Part shown: positions 1 through 8,904 of the stretch, in pieces
How the letters are laid out: each line of letters starts with the position of its first letter
Numbering within the stretch: the stretch's first letter is position 1
Assembly (NCBI GenBank): GCA_964594125.1
Contig: CAZQLL010000006.1
Location: 75,866 to 139,865 of the forward strand
Source: CAVRZJ01 sp964594125
Lineage (GTDB): Bacteria; Acidobacteriota; Thermoanaerobaculia; Thermoanaerobaculales; Thermoanaerobaculaceae
DNA: 64,000 nt
Direction of reading: 5' to 3'
Program-made: the position numbers and the translations under genes
The notes under the pieces: model-generated
Told to the model about the DNA's origin: nothing
What the model saw: only the letters and a program-made list of their open reading frames with translations
Databases searched by the model: none

Positions 1-1761
1 CCACGACGCCGACAGCCGCAGGCGTTCGACGGTGTCCCAGCCGAGGCCGAAACCGAACGCACCGGTCGGCGCCTCGGCGAGGTCGAGGACCCAACCGCGG
101 GACGCGCCGGCGTCCTGGCCGGGGATGGGTCGCAGCGCCGCCCGTTCGAACACGCCCAGGCCGAGCAGACGCCGTTGCACCGCGAGCTGCTCGCTCGGAC
201 CGAGCGGCATCCCGGGCGCGACGCGCGCAACCCTCTCGACCACCGAGGGCCGCGTCCTGCCCAGGCCCGCGACGACCAGGTTGCCTACCCGCACCGGGGC
301 GCCGGGATCGGCGGCGACGCGTACCGCGCAGGCGCCGGCGCTGCACTCGCTCGCCACCTCGACGCGCGCGTCGGCCCAGCCGGCATCCTGCAGCGCCAGA
401 AGCACCGCGGCCCGGGTGCGCGCTTCCCGCTCGGAACTCCACGGCCCGCCGGCCGCCAGCGGCAGCTCGCCGAGCGCGATCCCGGCCGGCACGCCCCCGA
501 CGGCGATCGCCGCGACGGTGCGCCGCTCGCCCTGCGCCACGGGCAACTCGATCACGACGCCGCCGTCCTCGGCGAGCAGCCGCGGGGCGCCCACCTCGGC
601 GTCCGCGAACCCTTCCTCGCGCAGCGTCGACCGCAGCGACTCGGCGTCCGCGGCGAGCGACGCGGCATCGATCGGCTCGCGCCCCCACCACCAGGGGTGG
701 CCGCGGCGGGCGCCGATGCGCTCGCGCAGCGTCGCCGCGTCGATCGCCGCAAGCCCGGGGAACCGCACCTCGCGGATCGCACGCCGGTCTCCCTCGCGGA
801 CCAGGATCCGCAGCGTCCGCTGCCCGTCGCCGCCGCCGATCTCGCCGCTCACCTGTGCGAGCAGGCTCCCCCGCCGCTGCAGGAACGACTGGACACGCGC
901 CACCGCGAGGTCGAGCGCCGCCTCGCTGAACGGCTCCTCGCCGCGCAGGAACACGAGCGCCTCCTGCTCGAGCGCCTTGCTGTGCTCGATCCCCTCGAGC
1001 TCCAGGCGCCAGTGCTCTCCGAGCCGCACTGCGAACGACACCGCCGCGCCGCCGGCGCCGGCCGCCACCGACGGGGCGTCGACGTCGGACTCCCAGAAGC
1101 CGTCGCGGCGCAGCGAGACCAGCAGCCGGCGCCGGGCCCGCTCCAGCCGCGCCTCGCTCGCCCGCTCTCCCTGATCGAGCCCCGTGCGCCTCCAGAGCTC
1201 CTCCTCGGGCATCGCCGCGCCCGTCGCCGCCAGCGAGCGCACCGTGAGCTCCTCGCCGAGCCGCACCGCGAGCGAGACGCGCACCGCGCCGCGCGCCACG
1301 TCGAACTCGAGCCCGGGATCGATCGCGGCGTCCAGGAACCCGCGCGCGCGCAGCCCTGCGCGCGCCCGCTCGACCCCCTCCTCGAACGCGGCCACGCGCA
1401 GCAGATCGCCCTCCCTGACCCCGAGGTCCGCGAGGACCGGCGCGCGCTCCCGCCGCGGCACGCCGGCAAGCGCAATCTCGGTCACCCGCGAGGCGAGCTG
1501 CAGGCGCACGTCGAGCGCCGCGCCGCTGGGAGCCTCGCGCACGTGAACCGTGACGTCCTCGACGGCGCGCGAGGCGATCAGGGCCTGTACGCCGCGCCGG
1601 ATCGCCGCGCGCGACAGCGGGTCGCCGGGCGCGACGCCGAACGCGCGGCCGAGGTCGGCGAGCGCCGCGGCGTGGGGCGGAGCGAACGTCACGGAGACGA
1701 CCTCGGCCGGTCCCCAGGCGAACGCTGCCGCCAGCGCGCAGCTCAGTAGCGGCGCAGCCAC
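1..1761 (-). CDS. Omp85-family outer-membrane assembly protein (BamA/TamA type), 3' end cut by window edge
   Basis: 587 codons read without a stop to the window edge. The product would insert or translocate proteins at the outer membrane, probably with the TamB-like protein encoded just upstream. The GTG start at 1761 is chosen because GGAGGTGA lies 4 nt before it and the first residues (MAAPLLSCALAAAFAWG) form a signal peptide; the start overlaps the end of the tamB-like gene by 19 nt, so translation is probably coupled. Several POTRA-like units are visible, each closing with a Gly-aromatic-x-(D/E)-x-x-(V/I) strand: GFLDAAI (about residue 141), GFWESDV, GFADAEV and GWADARV. The last visible residues (GAFGFGLGWDTVERLRL) look like the first barrel strands; the barrel itself is outside the window. 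BamA and TamA cannot be separated without it. Confidence 0.85.
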   Translation of the reverse strand, partial: MAAPLLSCALAAAFAWGPAEVVSVTFAPPHAAALADLGRAFGVAPGDPLSRAAIRRGVQALIASRAVEDVTVHVREAPSGAALDVRLQLASRVTEIALAGVPRRERAPVLADLGVREGDLLRVAAFEEGVERARAGLRARGFLDAAIDPGLEFDVARGAVRVSLAVRLGEELTVRSLAATGAAMPEEELWRRTGLDQGERASEARLERARRRLLVSLRRDGFWESDVDAPSVAAGAGGAAVSFAVRLGEHWRLELEGIEHSKALEQEALVFLRGEEPFSEAALDLAVARVQSFLQRRGSLLAQVSGEIGGGDGQRTLRILVREGDRRAIREVRFPGLAAIDAATLRERIGARRGHPWWWGREPIDAASLAADAESLRSTLREEGFADAEVGAPRLLAEDGGVVIELPVAQGERRTVAAIAVGGVPAGIALGELPLAAGGPWSSEREARTRAAVLLALQDAGWADARVEVASECSAGACAVRVAADPGAPVRVGNLVVAGLGRTRPSVVERVARVAPGMPLGPSEQLAVQRRLLGLGVFERAALRPIPGQDAGASRGWVLDLAEAPTGAFGFGLGWDTVERLRLSASW

Positions 1762-4700
1762 TTCACCTCCAGCGACACCGACGAGTCGGTGTCGCGGGTC
1801 GCCTCGAGGAACAGGCCGGGGCCGAGGCGCCAGCGGCTCACGATCACTTCCTGCCGGTTGGAGTCGAGGGTGGTCGACAGCGTCACCGACCAGTCGCGGG
1901 TGATCTGCTTGGCGACCGTGAGCCGGGCCGTCGGGTTGCCGGTCTCGCCCGCGGTCACCGGGTCGACGCGGAGCTGGTCGAGCGAGAGGAGCGAGCGGGC
2001 GCGGCTGGTGACCGCGCCGGTAAGCTGCTCGGTGAGGAACGTCGACGCCGCGGCGCCGGCCTGCACCTGGCCGACCTCGTCGACGCGGCGGCCGACCGAC
2101 AGCAGCGCGATGATGTCCATCTCGGGCAGCGGCGGCGTCGACGAGAACGTCGGCGTCAGGCGTTCAAGGGTGCCGGTGACGGCGACGCCGATGTCCCAGC
2201 TCTGGACCGTCGTGTGCCCGACGATGTCGAGGAAGGGGTCGATCGCGTCGGGGCGGGTGAAGGTGACGACCGCGCGGTCGAGCTCGTAGCGGACGCCGGA
2301 CATCTCGAGCTCGCCGCCGGGGAGCATCTCGAGGCGGCCGAGCACGCCGGGGTGCGCCGAGGTGCCGACGATGCGCAGCTCCCCGCGCGCCGCCAACCGG
2401 GCCAGCGGCATGTTGACCTCGAACGTGCCGGGCACCTCGACGCGCAGGTTCAACCGCACCGCCCCCTCCTCGGCCGCGCTGCGGACCGGCGCCATCATCT
2501 CCTCGAGGATCAGCTTGTGCAGGGACAGCTCGCGCCGGTAGACGGTGCGCAGCAGCGTGGTGTCGCCGCTCACCGAGAGGCGGTCGAGCGGTCCGACGAT
2601 CCGCAGCTCGCCAGCGAGCACGGGAGTGAGGCCGGGGATCAGCGGCCACCGTACCCGGCGGGCATGAACCGCCAGGTCGAGCTCGACCTCCGGGGTGACG
2701 ACCACCCGGCCGTCGCACGTCCCTTCCCCGCCCCCGAGCTGGAACTCGACGCCGGACAGCGCGATGACCTCGGGCACGAACTCGAACACGCCGTTGATGC
2801 CCGTCAGCGGCGCGGGCAGGCCAGGAAGCGTGAGCGACCCGTTCTCGACCCGCGCCACGCCCTCGAAACGCGGCGCCGCGTCGGTGCCGAGCACCTCGCC
2901 GAGCAGCTCCACCCGGCCGCGCGGGTTGCCGCCGCGGAACACCAGCCCGAGCAGCGCCGCCGGGAGCTCGCCGGCGACGTTGCCGGCCAGCGTGCCGTCG
3001 GCGCGGCGCGTGCCGCGTACGAACAGCGATGAGCGCGGTCCGGCCAGGCGCACGCCGTCGAGCGTGACCTCGGCGCCGGCCACCGTGAACCGAGCCGGCT
3101 GCGCCAGCGTCGCGCGCTCGCCCTCGACCTCGAGCGCCAGCGCGCGGATCTCCCCCTCGACGTGCGGCTCGCGGCCGCGCGCGAAGGTGAGCTGTGCCCG
3201 CCCTTCCAGCTCGCCGTCGACCGGCAACTCGCCTCCGAGCAGGTCCCCGGCCGCCAGCCGCCACGACGCCACGGCGAAGTCGAGAGCGCCGCCGAAGCCT
3301 CCCGCCGACTCGCGCAGCGTGCCGCCGACGCGCCACACGCCGGGGCGTTCGAGCGCGACCACCAGGCCGCGGCGGTCGAGGTCGACGTGGCCGGCGGCCC
3401 CCCCGGCGCTGGCGACCTGCAGCGTCCCCGCCGGGCTGTCGAAGGGGAACTCGCCGTGGAACGAGCAGTCGAGGGCGCCGCCGACGAGGCGGGCGAGCGG
3501 CGGCGAGACCGCGTCGAGACCGAACGACGCGAGGCGCGCGTCGATACGCGCTGTGCCCGCCGCGAAATCGACGAGGACGCCGGCGGAGAACGGCCCCACC
3601 TTCAGGTCGCTGACCGCAACGACGCCCGAGGCGACGTCGATGCGGCCGGCGCCGTCGCCGAACGGCGCCCCGGCGAGCGACACCGAGCGCAGGCGCAGCG
3701 CCGCCTCCGCGCCCGGCGACGCCAGCGGCCCCCACACCCGCCCGGTGAAATCCACCCGCCCGCGCACCGGCGCCGGCACGCCGCCCCACGCCGCCAGCCG
3801 CTCGAGCGGCACGTCCCGCCCGCGCAGCGCCAGCGCCAGCTCGTTGCCGTGGGCGAAGTCGAGCGATCCCTCGCACGCCACCCGGCCGGAACCGACCAGC
3901 ACCTCGCCGCTTTCGACGTTCACCACGCCGCCGCCGATGCGCAGCAACCCCTCCAGACCGTCCGCCGCCATCGGCCCGAACGACACCGGCGCCACCGCCA
4001 CGTCGCCGACCACCGCGAGGTCGTGGAACGGGCCGCGCAGCCTGAGGTCGAGCGACGCCTCGCCGACCAGCGGCGACGGCAGGACGTCCTCGCCCACCCA
4101 GCCGCGCAGCAGCCGCGCAACCGTCGCCACCGGAACTCGGTCCACCTGCACCGACCACGACGGGACCCACGACCCGATCGCCAGGCGTCCCTCCCAGCGC
4201 AGCGACGCGCCGGCGATCGCGGCGCGCTCGCTCGCGATCGCCAGGGCGCCGTCGCGCGCGAGGGAAACCACGATCTGGCCGGCGATCGGGACCTCGCCCG
4301 GGCGCGCCGCGAGCTGGGCGATGCCGGTGCCCAAGCCCTCCTTGATGCGTGCGCCCTCCCACCCGACGTCGGCGGTGAAGCGCACGCCGGCGGCGAGCCC
4401 GGCGGGATCGACGCCGAGCGCCTGCAGGAACCCGGCCGCCGACACGCCGTCGCCGCGCGCCGCAATACGGTGCGACCACGGCGGGCCGAGCGGGGCGAGG
4501 GCGTACGAGCCCTCGACGGTACCCCCCGCGAAGGTGGCATGCGCCAGCGACGCTTCGACGCCGTCGCGCGTGACGTGCACCTCGCCCTCGGCGTCGGTCA
4601 GCTCGAACGACAGCACGCGGGCGCGCGGCGCTGTCACCTCGGCGTCGAGCCGCAGCTCCCCCGCCGCCATCGCGGCCGTGACGCGCGCCGACGCCTCGCC

Positions 4701-5492
4701 GGCGAGTCCGGCGCCGATCCGCAGCGCGCGGTCGAGCGCCGCGAGGTCGGCGCGCAGCGTGCCCGCCGCGCTCGCCGCCCCCGCGGCGATCCCGCCGCGC
4801 AGGTCGGCTTCCCACCACCCGCCGGTCGCGCGCAACCGGCGCACCTCCCACCCCGTTTCGGTCCGGCGGCCCCACGCCGAGAAGGCGGCGGCGATCGGCT
4901 CGATCCCGGGGACGCGCACCTCCAGGCGGCCGGCCTGCGCGACGACCGCCGTCATCGGCCGGCGCCCGCTGCCCGCCCAGCGCACCTGGACATCGCTGGC
5001 CTCCAGCGAGATCCCACCGGGCAGGTCGAGGCGATCGAGCGTGAGGTCCTCCACGGCGAGCTGGCGGACGGTGACGCCGATCCACGGCTCGCGCGTCTCG
5101 CCGCCGCGGCCGGCGCGCTCGACGGACGCCGAGATCCGCACGCCGCGCAGGCGGAGCTGGCTGAGGACGACCTCACGCTCGCCGAGACGCACCTGGCTCA
5201 GCCCCACCTCGACCGCTTCCGCCCGTCCGACCACGCGGCCGGGAGCGCCCAGCTCGACCTCGCGCAGCGTCAGGCGCGGCGGCAGCAGCGTCACCCGGGC
5301 ATCGGCGATCGACACCGGTTGGCGCAGCACCAGTGTGAGCCGGGCGCCGAGGTTCCTGGCGATCCAGGCCCGCGCCGCCGGCCGTTGCGCCAGGCGCAGC
5401 AGCACGGTGCCGAGTGCGAGCCAGCAGGCGATCGCCAGCAGCACCGCCGCCGCCGTGCGGGTGACGTGGGGCCTCCGCGGCGACAACCTCAC
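1743..5492 (-). CDS. tamB: TamB-like (DUF490) inner-membrane/periplasmic bridge protein
   Basis: 1249 aa. TamB/AsmA-family proteins are long beta-helical bridges anchored in the inner membrane that help an Omp85 partner or move lipids across the periplasm. The GTG start at 5492 overlaps the nadK stop (GTGA) and is followed by one N-terminal membrane helix (VTRTAAAVLLAIACWLALG). The body is a long series of short beta-rich repeats. The C-terminal third (about residue 900 on) has the DUF490 signature, including LPEMDIIALLSVGRR and a terminal SLEVKWLRRY. A longer in-frame extension upstream exists but only reads through nadK in the wrong frame, so it was not used. The next gene is the Omp85 partner, the classic TamA/TamB arrangement in a shared operon. 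Confidence 0.88.
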   Translation of the reverse strand: MRLSPRRPHVTRTAAAVLLAIACWLALGTVLLRLAQRPAARAWIARNLGARLTLVLRQPVSIADARVTLLPPRLTLREVELGAPGRVVGRAEAVEVGLSQVRLGEREVVLSQLRLRGVRISASVERAGRGGETREPWIGVTVRQLAVEDLTLDRLDLPGGISLEASDVQVRWAGSGRRPMTAVVAQAGRLEVRVPGIEPIAAAFSAWGRRTETGWEVRRLRATGGWWEADLRGGIAAGAASAAGTLRADLAALDRALRIGAGLAGEASARVTAAMAAGELRLDAEVTAPRARVLSFELTDAEGEVHVTRDGVEASLAHATFAGGTVEGSYALAPLGPPWSHRIAARGDGVSAAGFLQALGVDPAGLAAGVRFTADVGWEGARIKEGLGTGIAQLAARPGEVPIAGQIVVSLARDGALAIASERAAIAGASLRWEGRLAIGSWVPSWSVQVDRVPVATVARLLRGWVGEDVLPSPLVGEASLDLRLRGPFHDLAVVGDVAVAPVSFGPMAADGLEGLLRIGGGVVNVESGEVLVGSGRVACEGSLDFAHGNELALALRGRDVPLERLAAWGGVPAPVRGRVDFTGRVWGPLASPGAEAALRLRSVSLAGAPFGDGAGRIDVASGVVAVSDLKVGPFSAGVLVDFAAGTARIDARLASFGLDAVSPPLARLVGGALDCSFHGEFPFDSPAGTLQVASAGGAAGHVDLDRRGLVVALERPGVWRVGGTLRESAGGFGGALDFAVASWRLAAGDLLGGELPVDGELEGRAQLTFARGREPHVEGEIRALALEVEGERATLAQPARFTVAGAEVTLDGVRLAGPRSSLFVRGTRRADGTLAGNVAGELPAALLGLVFRGGNPRGRVELLGEVLGTDAAPRFEGVARVENGSLTLPGLPAPLTGINGVFEFVPEVIALSGVEFQLGGGEGTCDGRVVVTPEVELDLAVHARRVRWPLIPGLTPVLAGELRIVGPLDRLSVSGDTTLLRTVYRRELSLHKLILEEMMAPVRSAAEEGAVRLNLRVEVPGTFEVNMPLARLAARGELRIVGTSAHPGVLGRLEMLPGGELEMSGVRYELDRAVVTFTRPDAIDPFLDIVGHTTVQSWDIGVAVTGTLERLTPTFSSTPPLPEMDIIALLSVGRRVDEVGQVQAGAAASTFLTEQLTGAVTSRARSLLSLDQLRVDPVTAGETGNPTARLTVAKQITRDWSVTLSTTLDSNRQEVIVSRWRLGPGLFLEATRDTDSSVSLEVKWLRRY

Positions 5493-6370
5493 CCCTCCCG
5501 CTCGCCCCACTTGAGCTTCTTGTGGAGGATCGAGAAGAAGCCCGATGAGCGTTCGCGGACAAGCGAGAGAGGCTCGGCCGACCGGCTCACTGCGACCGAC
5601 ATCCCCGGGGTGAACGGAAACCCGCGCTGGCCGTCGAGCGTGAGGTAGACCTCGGCCTCGCCGGCTTCCAGGTAGGCGCGCACGCGCGACGCCGGCGGCA
5701 CCACCAGCGGGCGGTCGGTCAGCGTGTGCGAGCAGATCGGAGTGATCAGCAGCGCCGACAGCGCCGGGTGCACGATCGGACCGCCGGCCGACAGGTTGTA
5801 GGCGGTCGAGCCGGTCGGCGTGGCCAGTATCAGCCCGTCTCCCCGGTAGCGCGTGAGGAACTCGCCGTCGACGTCGACGGCGATCGAGACGATGCGCGCA
5901 AGCGCCGCCTTGGTGATCACGACGTCGTTGAGCACCTGGTAGGAGCGCTCGCCGTTGCCCCCGGCGACCTCGACCTGCAGCCTCTGCCGGCGCTCCACCT
6001 CGGCGCGGCCGGCGAGCAGGTCGTCGAGCAGCTCGAAGGTGCGTTCCGGCGCGTGCTCGGTCAGGAAGCCGAGCGTGCCGAGGTTGACGCCGCCGACCGG
6101 CACCGAGGCCGGGCAGCCGCGCGTCACCGAGAGGAACGTGCCGTCGCCCCCGAGGACGACGACGGCGTCGACCTCGCGGCCGAGCAGCGCGCGCGGCGGG
6201 CCCGACGGCACGCCCAGGGCCGGCGCCGACTCGCTGTCGGCGACGCCGGCCACGCCGCGCGCCGCCAGCTCGGCGAGCACGCGCCGCCCGAGCGCCACGG
6301 CGGCGGGGTTCGAAGTCTTGACGACGACGCCGACACGCTGCGGTGGGGCGAGGTGAGCGGCTCGATCCAT
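5489..6370 (-). CDS. nadK: NAD kinase
   Basis: 293 aa, normal family length. Phosphorylates NAD to NADP in the cytoplasm using ATP or polyphosphate. The GGDGT motif is at residues 74-78 and is followed by the family pattern GVNLGTLGFL, the VLNDVVI strand and TPTGSTAYNLSAGGPIVHP, which forms the active site and NAD pocket. The ATG start at 6370 lies 58 nt after the stop of the selenoprotein gene, and the stop overlaps the tamB-like start by 4 nt. The supply of NADPH next to a redox selenoprotein is suggestive, but a functional link is only inferred. Confidence 0.96.
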   Translation of the reverse strand: MDRAAHLAPPQRVGVVVKTSNPAAVALGRRVLAELAARGVAGVADSESAPALGVPSGPPRALLGREVDAVVVLGGDGTFLSVTRGCPASVPVGGVNLGTLGFLTEHAPERTFELLDDLLAGRAEVERRQRLQVEVAGGNGERSYQVLNDVVITKAALARIVSIAVDVDGEFLTRYRGDGLILATPTGSTAYNLSAGGPIVHPALSALLITPICSHTLTDRPLVVPPASRVRAYLEAGEAEVYLTLDGQRGFPFTPGMSVAVSRSAEPLSLVRERSSGFFSILHKKLKWGEREG

Positions 6371-6428
6371 CGCGCAATTCTACTCGCGGCCGGCGCCGCG
6401 GCGGCGGCGCCGGCGCGGCGCCCCGCGG

Positions 6429-6650
6429 TCATCGCCCGGCGAGCAGCCGGACCACCTCGCCGGACTCCGGGAAGCGTCCGGCCTGGTGCTTCGAGAACAC
6501 CAGCCGGCCGTCGGCACGCACGTCGAAGATGCCGCCCGACCCGCGCAGCAGCTTCACCTCGGCTCCGTAGGCCTGCTTCAGCTCGGCCGCCAGACCGGCG
6601 GCCCGCGGTTCGTAGTTTCAGGTCACGCAGTAGGTGATCTCGACACGCAT
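6429..6650 (-). CDS. selW: SelW/Rdx-family selenoprotein with in-frame UGA (CxxU)
   Basis: 73 aa if UGA codon 11 (6620-6618) is read as selenocysteine. Reading: MRVEITYCVT-U-NYEPRAA, then LAAELKQAYGAEVKLL, RGSGGIFDVRADGRLVFSKH, and QAGRFPESGEVVRLLAGR. This is the complete Rdx/SelW thioredoxin-like fold: first strand, CxxC/CxxU redox loop, GSGG-x-F-x-V-x-x-DG hairpin and SK...G-x-FP ending. In the family the second Cys is often replaced by Sec. GGAGG stands 6 nt before the ATG, and the gene sits 24 nt after the MFS gene and 58 nt before nadK. A 7-bp perfect hairpin follows the UGA at the bacterial SECIS distance. Without recoding only a 10-residue peptide results. A pseudogene is unlikely because the frame is intact on both sides. 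The family is thought to act in thiol redox or selenium handling; the substrate is unknown. Confidence 0.9.
6585..6603 (-). promoter_or_regulatory. SECIS-like hairpin for selenocysteine insertion
   Basis: Starting 14 nt after the UGA codon, the minus strand has a perfect 7-bp stem (GGCCGCC / GGCGGCC) with the loop GGUCU. The loop begins 21 nt after the UGA. Bacterial SECIS elements lie within the coding region just downstream of UGA, with an apical loop carrying early G residues; the E. coli fdhF element has the same GGUCU apical sequence. The hairpin is seen directly; SelB binding is inferred. Confidence 0.8.
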
Positions 6651-6674
6651 CCGCACCCTCCAGCACCCGGGAGT

Positions 6675-7889
6675 CTACGCCGGTCCCGCCGCACGCGCCC
6701 CGTGCCGCAGCGCGCCGGCTGCCGCGGCGGCCATGCAGAACACGCCGGCCGCGGCCGCCGTGGCCGGGGCGCCCGCCCGTTCCGCCAGCCAGCCCGCCGC
6801 GATGCCGCCGACCGGCGACATCCCCACGAAGATCCAGAAGTAGATCGACATGACGCGGCCGCGCAGCGCCGGCGGCGCGCTGGCCTGCAGGAACCCGTTG
6901 GTGGTCGAGAGCTGCAACGCCACGGCGAATCCGATCACCACCATGACGAGCACGGCGGGCCGGAGGTCGCGCATCAGCGCGAGGGCGACCAGGCCGGCGC
7001 CGAGCGTCCCCTGCCCGGCGAGGACGCGCAGCGGCGCGGCGGGCGTGCCGCTCCCGGCCGCCGCCCGCAGCGCGCCGAGGATGGCGCCGATCCCCGCGCC
7101 GGCGAGGAGCAGTCCGTACGCGTGCACGCCGCCTCGGAGCACGTCGCGCGCCACCACCGGCAGGAGCGTCGAGTACGAGAGGCCGACGGTCGACGTCACG
7201 GCCACCACCAGCAGCATCGCGCGCACCGCCGGCGCCGAGAAGGCGAAGCGCACCCCGGCGGCGAGCTCGTCGCGCCACGAGGTGGCGGCGCGCTCTGGCC
7301 GCTCCCCGGGCGGCAGCGTGAGCAGGGCCGCCAGCACCGCGCCATAGCTCACGGCGTTGACTGCGAAGCAGACGCCCTCTCCCCAGGCAGCGACCACGAG
7401 TCCCGCGACCGCCGGCCCGACGATGCGGGCCGCGTTGAACGCCGAGGCGTTGAGCGATACCGCGCTCTGCAGGTCGTCGATGCCGACCATGTCGACCTGG
7501 AGGATCTGGCGCGCCGGCATGTCGAAGGTGTCGACCGCTCCCTGGACGAGCGCGACGGCCAGGATGTGCCAGGCCTGGACGTGCCCGGAGAGGGTGAGCG
7601 CGGCGAGCGCCGCCGCCTGCAGCATCCCGAGCGCCTGCGTCGCCAGCACGAGCGGCCGCCGCGGCAACCGGTCGGTGACCACCCCGGCGACCAGCGCTCC
7701 GAGCAGCGACGGCCCGAAGCGCGCCGCCGACAGCATCCCGAGCGCGAGCGGCGAGTCGGTGAGGCGGTAGAGCAGCCACCCCTGCGCCAGCGTCTGCATC
7801 CAGCCGCCGGTCACCGAGATCGCCTGGCCGGCCCAGTACACGCGGAACGGCCGGTGGCGCATCGCCCGGAAGGCGCCGCGCCAACGCAT
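6675..7889 (-). CDS. MFS transporter (EntS/MFS_3-like)
   Basis: 404 aa from the ATG at 7889, which starts directly before the typical RHRPFRVYWAGQAISVTGGWMQ first helix; in-frame GTG codons just upstream are alternatives. About 12 hydrophobic segments and the loop motif GVVTDRLPRRPLV after helix 2 mark the major facilitator superfamily, subgroup of drug/siderophore exporters. First gene of the minus-strand run MFS, selW-like, nadK, tamB, Omp85; the following selenoprotein ATG is only 24 nt after its stop. The substrate cannot be read from the sequence. Confidence 0.88.
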   Translation of the reverse strand: MRWRGAFRAMRHRPFRVYWAGQAISVTGGWMQTLAQGWLLYRLTDSPLALGMLSAARFGPSLLGALVAGVVTDRLPRRPLVLATQALGMLQAAALAALTLSGHVQAWHILAVALVQGAVDTFDMPARQILQVDMVGIDDLQSAVSLNASAFNAARIVGPAVAGLVVAAWGEGVCFAVNAVSYGAVLAALLTLPPGERPERAATSWRDELAAGVRFAFSAPAVRAMLLVVAVTSTVGLSYSTLLPVVARDVLRGGVHAYGLLLAGAGIGAILGALRAAAGSGTPAAPLRVLAGQGTLGAGLVALALMRDLRPAVLVMVVIGFAVALQLSTTNGFLQASAPPALRGRVMSIYFWIFVGMSPVGGIAAGWLAERAGAPATAAAAGVFCMAAAAAGALRHGARAAGPA

Positions 7890-8040
7890 CGCCACCCAGC
7901 CTCTCACGCTGCCACGGTAGCAGCCTGCGCCGCCGGCGAGAACCGCCGTCCTCACACGGGCGCTTGGCCGCCGCATGGACGTCGGGCCCCGGCGCACGCC
8001 GAACGCCGCGCCGGGGCCCGAGAACCGGCTCGCGCTGCGG

Positions 8041-8904
8041 CTACTTCTGGATCTTCTCCTCGAACACCAGGTTGGGGAAGCGCGCCTGCAGCACCTCGCG
8101 CACCTTCTTCACATTGTCGTTGCTGCCCGTGTCGGAGCCCACGTCGCGGAACGCGTAGTCCTTGCCCTTGAAGATCTTGAAGCCGATCTCGAAGCAGAAG
8201 CTGCCGCCCGGCAGCGGCTGGCACTTCAGCCATGCGCGCTCGAGAGCGGTCACCTTGGCCGTGAAGTTGGACTTGGCGTCGGTGGCGCTCGCCCAGATCA
8301 GATCGTCGCCCTTGAAGGTGAGCTTGCCCTGATGGTCCTTCGACAGGAAGGTGCCGCGCATCAGGAGCAGGCCGTCGATCACGGCGTCCGTGGCGGCCTT
8401 GGGCGGGGCTGCGGCCCCTGCCGGCACGGCGCCGGCGGCGGCGGCCGTCGCCGCGCCGCCCGCCGCGGCCGTGGACATCCAGGCGGCGACGACGGCGTCG
8501 GGCACCCGGTTCTCCTTGAGGTAGATGAGGTCGTTCGGCGACAGCGGTTTGACATCCGGACTCTGCTTGATGAGGTCGATCAGCAGCGACTCGGTCACGC
8601 CGCTCTGCACCAGCTTCACGACCTTCGTCAGGTTCGGGTTGTCGGGCTGCAGCGGCAGCGGCGCCGGCAGCGCCTTCGCCTGCAGCGCCGTGATCACCGT
8701 CTCGGGAATGCCGGCGGCGCGCAGCTTCTCGATGCCGCCGGGCGGAATCGGCGCCACGGTGTTGGCGGGGTCGTTGATCTTCTCGACGATCTTCTCCGGA
8801 GGCGCACCGAAGCTGTGCGCGGCGATGATCTTGTCGATGGTGAGCTCCTCGGCGAACGCGGAGACCGCTAGAAGGAGCGCGACGGCGTACACGAGCTTGC
8901 GCAT
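8041..8904 (-). CDS. Secreted protein of unknown function
   Basis: 287 aa. The ATG at 8904 has AGGAGGA about 8 nt upstream and opens a signal peptide (MRKLVYAVALLLAVSAFA). Residues about 20-145 are helical with repeated short units (TIDKIIAAHSFGAPPEKIVEKI; VVKLVQSGVTESLLIDLIKQ). A low-complexity Ala/Gly/Pro linker follows (about 150-185). The C-terminal domain (KLTFKGDDLIWAS, FKIFKGKDYAFRDVG) alternates strands and may be PH- or GRAM-like, but I do not recognise it with certainty. It stands alone between two operons, divergent from the DUF1302 gene. Confidence 0.8.
   Translation of the reverse strand: MRKLVYAVALLLAVSAFAEELTIDKIIAAHSFGAPPEKIVEKINDPANTVAPIPPGGIEKLRAAGIPETVITALQAKALPAPLPLQPDNPNLTKVVKLVQSGVTESLLIDLIKQSPDVKPLSPNDLIYLKENRVPDAVVAAWMSTAAAGGAATAAAAGAVPAGAAAPPKAATDAVIDGLLLMRGTFLSKDHQGKLTFKGDDLIWASATDAKSNFTAKVTALERAWLKCQPLPGGSFCFEIGFKIFKGKDYAFRDVGSDTGSNDNVKKVREVLQARFPNLVFEEKIQK

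Noticed and set aside
1..1749. Long plus-strand frames opposite the Omp85 gene
   Set aside because: Arg/Pro/His-rich, no ribosome-binding site, no recognisable domain; the minus strand carries clear POTRA repeats.
2695..5648. Plus-strand frames of over 800 residues opposite tamB
   Set aside because: Artefacts of high GC content; composition is low-complexity and the minus strand is a clear TamB protein.
5493..6377. N-terminal extension of the TamB-like protein through the nadK region
   Set aside because: This frame is Arg/Ala-rich and overlaps the whole nadK gene; the GTG at 5492 gives a proper membrane anchor.
6618..6620. UGA as an ordinary nonsense mutation in a SelW-like pseudogene
   Set aside because: The flanking frame is intact and well conserved, the UGA is exactly at the known Sec position, and a hairpin of SECIS type follows at the right distance.
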